A DNA stretch of 64,000 nucleotides from Avibacterium sp. 21-586. Lineage in GTDB: Bacteria > Pseudomonadota > Gammaproteobacteria > Enterobacterales > Pasteurellaceae. The DNA is taken from the NCBI RefSeq assembly GCF_026226775.1, contig NZ_JAKKOD010000001.1:248001-312000 (forward strand). The letters are read 5' to 3'. Every line of letters begins with the position of its first letter. Position 1 is the first letter of the stretch. Shown here one piece after another: positions 60,134-64,000 of the stretch. Position numbers and translations under genes: made by a program. The notes beneath the pieces were generated by a model. That model was not told the origin of the DNA. It worked only from the letters and a program-made list of their open reading frames with translations, and ran no database searches.

Positions 60134-60430
60134 TTATTTTTTAGGTAGGATAATTTTCACGTCTTCACTTGGACGATAGAGCACTAATATATGTCCAATC
60201 GTTTGGACCGTTGTAGCTTGGGTTTCTCGAACAATTGCATCAATGATAAGTTGCTTGGTCTCGCGATCTGCCCCCGCAATTTTTACCTTGATGAGTTCGT
60301 GGTGATTGAGTGAATGATCAATTTCAGCGATCACACCTTCCGTTAAACCATTTCCACCTAGCATTACCACTGGGTTTAAATGGTGTGCAAGGCCTTTTAA
60401 ATACTGTTTTTGTTTGGTTGATAATTGCAT
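60134..60430 (-). CDS. yhbY: YhbY-family RNA-binding protein (CRS1-YhbY domain)
   Basis: 98-residue single-domain protein associated with assembling 50S ribosomal subunits. The motif LKGLAHHLNPVVMLGGNGLT contains the GxxG loop, followed by DHSLNHHELIKVKIAGADRE. Divergent from rlmE, the same neighbourhood as in E. coli (yhbY next to rlmE-ftsH). Confidence 0.94.
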   Translation of the reverse strand: MQLSTKQKQYLKGLAHHLNPVVMLGGNGLTEGVIAEIDHSLNHHELIKVKIAGADRETKQLIIDAIVRETQATTVQTIGHILVLYRPSEDVKIILPKK

Positions 60431-60749
60431 TAAATTTTATCCTAAAGTCAAAAGTGCGGTTAGTTTTTTTTAAGAATGTTTTAATCTTGTTGAACTAGCC
60501 GATTTTACCCATAAATTAAGTTTTAATAAAGTAAATTTACTGATGAGATATTTCCAATTATAGGATAATGCGGTGAGAATTGAATTTAGTTATCAAGATT
60601 CTTATATAGATAGTATTCAAATATCAGTGTATTTCTGACGGTTTTTTTGGGATAATGCCCCCCATTTTTGGGAATAAATCCTTTGCACCTTGAAATATCT
60701 CAAGACTATCCTTATATAGAGTGGGATAGAAATGTATAACTAAAGAATT
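60431..60749. other. Intergenic region between yhbY and rlmE
   Basis: 319 A+T-rich bases without a credible gene. It holds an uptake signal just upstream of yhbY (AAGTGCGGT near 60452) and the sigma-32-like promoter of rlmE-ftsH. Confidence 0.5.
60689..60717 (+). promoter_or_regulatory. Candidate sigma-32 (heat-shock) promoter of rlmE-ftsH
   Basis: CTTGAA (60689-60694) and CCTTATAT (60710-60717) are separated by 15 bases, close to the sigma-32 pattern CTTGAA with CCCCATNT. In E. coli the rlmE-ftsH operon is transcribed by sigma-32. Confidence 0.5.
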
Positions 60750-61379
60750 ATGGGAAAGAAAAAACGTTCAGCAAGTTCAACCCGTTGGTTGAATGAGCAT
60801 TTTAAAGATCCATTCGTACAAAAAGCACATAAACAAAAACTGCGTTCGCGAGCTTATTTTAAGCTTGATGAAATTCAGCAGACGGATCGGTTATTCAAAG
60901 CGGGTATGACTGTGGTGGATCTTGGTGCCGCACCAGGTGGCTGGTCGCAATATGTGGTGAGCCAAATTGGTGGCAAGGGGCGTGTTATCGCCTGTGATAT
61001 TTTAGAAATGGATCCTATTGTGGGAGTGGATTTCCTACAAGGGGATTTTCGCGAAGAAAATGTATTGAATGCCTTACTTGAACGTGTAGGTGAGGCAAAA
61101 GTTGATGTGGTAATGTCGGATATGGCGCCAAATTTTAGTGGTATGCCATCAGTGGACATTCCTCGTGCAATGTATTTAGTGGAACTGGCTTTGGATATGT
61201 GTAAACAAGTGTTGGCACACAAAGGCAGTTTCGTTGTGAAAGTTTTCCAAGGTGAGGGCTTTGATGAATATTTAAGAGAAATTCGTTCTCTGTTTAGTGT
61301 TGTTAAAGTGCGTAAACCTGAAGCATCTCGTGGGCGTTCTCGTGAGGTGTATATTGTGGCAACGGGTTACAAATATTAA
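60750..61379 (+). CDS. rlmE: 23S rRNA 2'-O-ribose U2552 methyltransferase RlmE
   Basis: Methylates U2552 of the ribosomal A-loop late in 50S assembly. The 209 residues show [10 protein letters not shown] (catalytic Lys region), the SAM-binding [14 protein letters not shown], the catalytic Asp in [14 protein letters not shown], and [14 protein letters not shown] with the second Lys. Length matches E. coli RlmE/FtsJ. It lies 83 bases upstream of ftsH. Confidence 0.97.
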   Translation: MGKKKRSASSTRWLNEHFKDPFVQKAHKQKLRSRAYFKLDEIQQTDRLFKAGMTVVDLGAAPGGWSQYVVSQIGGKGRVIACDILEMDPIVGVDFLQGDFREENVLNALLERVGEAKVDVVMSDMAPNFSGMPSVDIPRAMYLVELALDMCKQVLAHKGSFVVKVFQGEGFDEYLREIRSLFSVVKVRKPEASRGRSREVYIVATGYKY

Positions 61380-61462
61380 CTATAGATTCAATAACTTCTC
61401 ATTTTGGAATGAATGTAGTAATCTTGTAACAAATTATTAACTTAGAAAAACGAGGTCAAACC

Positions 61463-63379
61463 TTGAAAGATATGGTCAAAAACTTAGTCCTATGGATTGT
61501 GATTGCAGTAGTTATGATGTCTGCATATCAGGGCTTTAGCGGTAGTTCGAATGGTAATCTTACCGATTACACCACCTTTATTACAGATGTGGGTAATGAT
61601 CAAGTTCGCCAAGTGCGATTTGAAGATAGCGAATTACAAGTTACTAAATCTGATGGTTCAAAATATTCAACCGTAATGCCAATTTATGATGATAAATTAT
61701 TGAATGATTTATTAAATAAAAAGGTAAAAGTAGAAGGAACGTTGCCAGAAAGACGTGGTATTTTATCGCAAATTCTCATTTCTTGGTTCCCAATGCTATT
61801 ACTTATTGGCGTATGGTTCTTCTTTATGCGTCAAATGCAAGGCGGTGGAGGCAAGGCAATGAGCTTTGGTAAAAGCCGTGCCAAAATGCTCACCAAAGAG
61901 CAAATTAAAACCACTTTTGCTGATGTAGCAGGCTGTGATGAAGCGAAAGAAGAAGTGGGTGAAATCGTGGATTTCTTGCGTGATCCAAGCAAATTTCAAA
62001 AATTGGGCGGTAAAATTCCAAAAGGGATTTTAATGGTTGGACCACCGGGAACAGGTAAAACCTTATTGGCTAAAGCCATTGCAGGTGAAGCGAAAGTGCC
62101 ATTTTTTACTATTTCAGGCTCTGACTTCGTAGAAATGTTTGTCGGCGTGGGCGCTTCTCGCGTGCGTGATATGTTTGAACAAGCGAAGAAAAACGCACCT
62201 TGCTTAATTTTTATTGATGAAATTGACGCAGTAGGTCGCCAACGTGGTGCAGGCCTTGGTGGTGGACACGATGAGCGTGAGCAAACCCTTAACCAAATGT
62301 TGGTGGAAATGGACGGTTTTGAAGGCAATGAAGGGGTGATTGTGATCGCCGCGACTAACCGTCCAGATGTGCTTGATCCCGCTTTAACTCGTCCAGGGCG
62401 TTTTGACCGCCAAGTGGTGGTTGGCTTGCCAGATGTATTAGGACGAGAACAAATTTTAAAAGTGCATATGCGTAAAGTGCCAGTTGCACCAGATGTGAAT
62501 GCGATGACCCTTGCGCGTGGTACACCAGGTTATTCAGGTGCAGATTTGGCTAATCTTGTGAATGAAGCCGCATTATTTGCTGCACGAATGAACAAGCCAT
62601 TGGTTTCAATGCTTGAGTTTGAAAAAGCAAAAGACAAAATCAATATGGGGCCTGAACGTCGCACAATGATTATGACCGATAAGCAAAAAGAATCTACGGC
62701 TTATCACGAAGCAGGGCATGCCATTGTTGGTTATTTAGTGCCAGAACACGATCCGGTGCATAAAGTAACCATTATCCCACGTGGCCGTGCTTTAGGGGTA
62801 ACCTTCTTTTTACCAGAAGGGGATCAAGTGAGCATTAGCCAAAAGCAATTAGAAAGTAAACTATCCACCCTTTATGCAGGTCGTTTAGCGGAAGATTTGA
62901 TTTACGGTGAAGAGAATATTTCTACTGGTGCATCAAATGACATTAAAGTCGCAACAAATATTGCGCGCAATATGGTTACCCAATGGGGCTTCTCTGATAA
63001 ACTTGGGCCAATTCTTTATTCTGAAGATGAAGGTGAGGTGTTCTTAGGACGCTCAATGGCGAAAGCGAAACATATGTCAGATGAAACAGCCCATGTTATT
63101 GATGAAGAAGTGCGTGCAATTGTTACCCGTAACTACGAACGTGCAAGACAGCTATTAATTGATAATATGGATATTTTACACGCAATGAAAGATGCGTTAG
63201 TAAAATATGAAACCATTGAAGAAGAGCAAATTAAACAGCTGATGAACCGTGAGCCAGTTACTCCACCAGCAGGTTGGGACGACAGCGGTAAAGCCAGTTC
63301 AGAAAAAGTTGCTGAACAAGATGCCGCTACAAAAAATCAAAGTGCGGTAGAAAATTCAGATAAATCTGAACATAATTAA
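61463..63379 (+). CDS. ftsH: ATP-dependent zinc metalloprotease FtsH
   Basis: Membrane AAA protease that degrades misassembled membrane proteins and regulators. In 638 residues two N-terminal spans flank a small periplasmic domain. Then come Walker A GPPGTGKT, Walker [12 protein letters not shown], the second region of homology ([19 protein letters not shown]) and the zinc site HEAGH. The start is uncertain: a TTG at 61463 has GAGG at ideal spacing, whereas homologues usually begin at the ATG at 61472 (MVKNLVLW). Probably heat-inducible with rlmE. Confidence 0.97.
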   Translation: MKDMVKNLVLWIVIAVVMMSAYQGFSGSSNGNLTDYTTFITDVGNDQVRQVRFEDSELQVTKSDGSKYSTVMPIYDDKLLNDLLNKKVKVEGTLPERRGILSQILISWFPMLLLIGVWFFFMRQMQGGGGKAMSFGKSRAKMLTKEQIKTTFADVAGCDEAKEEVGEIVDFLRDPSKFQKLGGKIPKGILMVGPPGTGKTLLAKAIAGEAKVPFFTISGSDFVEMFVGVGASRVRDMFEQAKKNAPCLIFIDEIDAVGRQRGAGLGGGHDEREQTLNQMLVEMDGFEGNEGVIVIAATNRPDVLDPALTRPGRFDRQVVVGLPDVLGREQILKVHMRKVPVAPDVNAMTLARGTPGYSGADLANLVNEAALFAARMNKPLVSMLEFEKAKDKINMGPERRTMIMTDKQKESTAYHEAGHAIVGYLVPEHDPVHKVTIIPRGRALGVTFFLPEGDQVSISQKQLESKLSTLYAGRLAEDLIYGEENISTGASNDIKVATNIARNMVTQWGFSDKLGPILYSEDEGEVFLGRSMAKAKHMSDETAHVIDEEVRAIVTRNYERARQLLIDNMDILHAMKDALVKYETIEEEQIKQLMNREPVTPPAGWDDSGKASSEKVAEQDAATKNQSAVENSDKSEHN

Positions 63380-63396
63380 TCATTTAATAAGTGTTA

Positions 63397-63434
63397 AAGG
63401 ACTGATTTTTATAATAAATCAGTCCTTCTTTTTT
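63397..63434 (+). terminator. ftsH terminator
   Basis: Twelve-bp arms AAGGACTGATTT (63397-63408) and AAATCAGTCCTT (63416-63427) with a seven-base loop, followed by CTTTTTT. Confidence 0.85.
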
Positions 63435-63527
63435 CTTTAGCCTTCAACACAAAAATACATTCAAATAATAAAGTCTAGCTTATTTTTTATTTGAAGTTAC
63501 GGTATCAATGAGATTGAGTATAACTGA

Positions 63528-64000
63528 ATGAATTATGCAGATTGGCTTGCTTTCGCAGAAACACAACTTACGGGCAACAAAAAGACAGATCCTTTCATCA
63601 ATCCCAAGGTGGATGCTAGCCTATTATTACAATTTGTAACAGGGTGTTCTCGTTCTTTTACTTTAGCTTTTTCTGAAACCTTGCTTTCACCGCAAGAACT
63701 TGCACAGCTTGAGAAACTATTACAACGTCGCATAAACGGTGAGCCAATGGCTTACATTTTAGGTGAACAACCTTTTTGGTCTTTGAATTTGAAAGTGTCG
63801 ACTGATACTTTAATCCCTCGAGCTGATACTGAATGTTTAGTTGAAAATGCCTTAGATTGTATTCATCGAAGAATTACTTGTAAAACATTTACTGGCCATT
63901 TGGATATACTTGATTTAGGTACTGGAACAGGTGCAATCGCATTAGCTTTAGCACAAGAATTGCGATCTATGTCTAAAAATTTATTTTCTTTTTCAGTTAT
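63528..64000 (+). CDS. prmC: Release factor glutamine methyltransferase PrmC, 3' end cut by the window edge
   Basis: Methylates the GGQ glutamine of peptide release factors. The first 157 codons are present; the family has about 280-290 residues. The N-terminal helical domain (MNYADWLAFAETQL) is followed by RRINGEPMAYILGEQPFW, TLIPRADTECLVE and the SAM motif LDLGTGTGAIALAL, all typical of PrmC/HemK. The NPPY active-site motif lies beyond the window. The ribosome site is weak. Confidence 0.93.
   Translation, partial: MNYADWLAFAETQLTGNKKTDPFINPKVDASLLLQFVTGCSRSFTLAFSETLLSPQELAQLEKLLQRRINGEPMAYILGEQPFWSLNLKVSTDTLIPRADTECLVENALDCIHRRITCKTFTGHLDILDLGTGTGAIALALAQELRSMSKNLFSFSV

Overview
The window is an ordinary, gene-dense chromosomal stretch from a gammaproteobacterium of the family Pasteurellaceae. 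Three things point there: many copies of the Haemophilus-type DNA uptake signal (AAGTGCGGT and its complement ACCGCACTT), often as inverted pairs between genes; A+T-rich codon use; and Haemophilus-like gene orders (exbB-exbD-tonB, epimerase-argR-mdh, ydiJ-thioesterase-hemH, rsxABCDGE-nth). The species cannot be named from the sequence alone. The window cuts leuB at the left end and prmC at the right end.

Layout. 1-2619 (minus): leuB and leuA behind a leucine-rich leader peptide and attenuator. 2937-9780 (plus): a complete cytochrome c maturation operon, ccmABCDEF-dsbE-ccmH-ccmI. 9897-11643: a small variable patch with a YaeR-like VOC protein, an unrecognised secreted protein, a decayed IS1595/IS1016-type transposase and tRNA-Leu(CAA). 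11893-21178: an MscS channel and lptFG, divergent from pepA, then ydiJ-thioesterase-hemH. 21688-25564: ompA, a lemA/TPM-domain trio, grxD and smpB. 25694-30454: ubiD, an old-yellow-enzyme-type oxidoreductase, a YgdQ/TerC protein, mutH and ogt. 30543-35808: fadL/ompP1 with a FadR-like operator, a YidE-type transporter and a YddA-type ABC exporter. 35870-37490: exbB-exbD-tonB. 37773-41099: a MepM-type endopeptidase, divergent from znuCB.

41130-49094 (minus): an eight-gene locus encoding an FTR1 permease, a P19-type periplasmic protein, a DUF2318 membrane protein, two MacB/FtsX-like permeases, an ATPase, a TlpA-like thioredoxin lipoprotein and a small c-type cytochrome. This matches the P19/FTR1 iron-uptake loci known from Campylobacter and uropathogenic E. 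coli (FetMP), and it is the most interesting accessory system here. 49228-57279 (minus): rsxABCDGE-nth plus a sodium-dependent transporter, with a 192-bp tandem repeat inside rsxC. 57522-64000: a TIGR01777 epimerase and argR, divergent from mdh, then yhbY, the rlmE-ftsH pair behind a sigma-32-like promoter, and prmC.

How the parts fit. Much of the window serves metal and redox handling at the envelope: Ccm matures c-type cytochromes, one of which sits in the FTR1 locus; hemH makes haem; TonB/ExbBD, FTR1/P19 and ZnuBC import iron and zinc; Rsx moves electrons across the inner membrane. No prophage, CRISPR array or intact mobile element was seen. Promoter and operator calls are pattern matches by eye.
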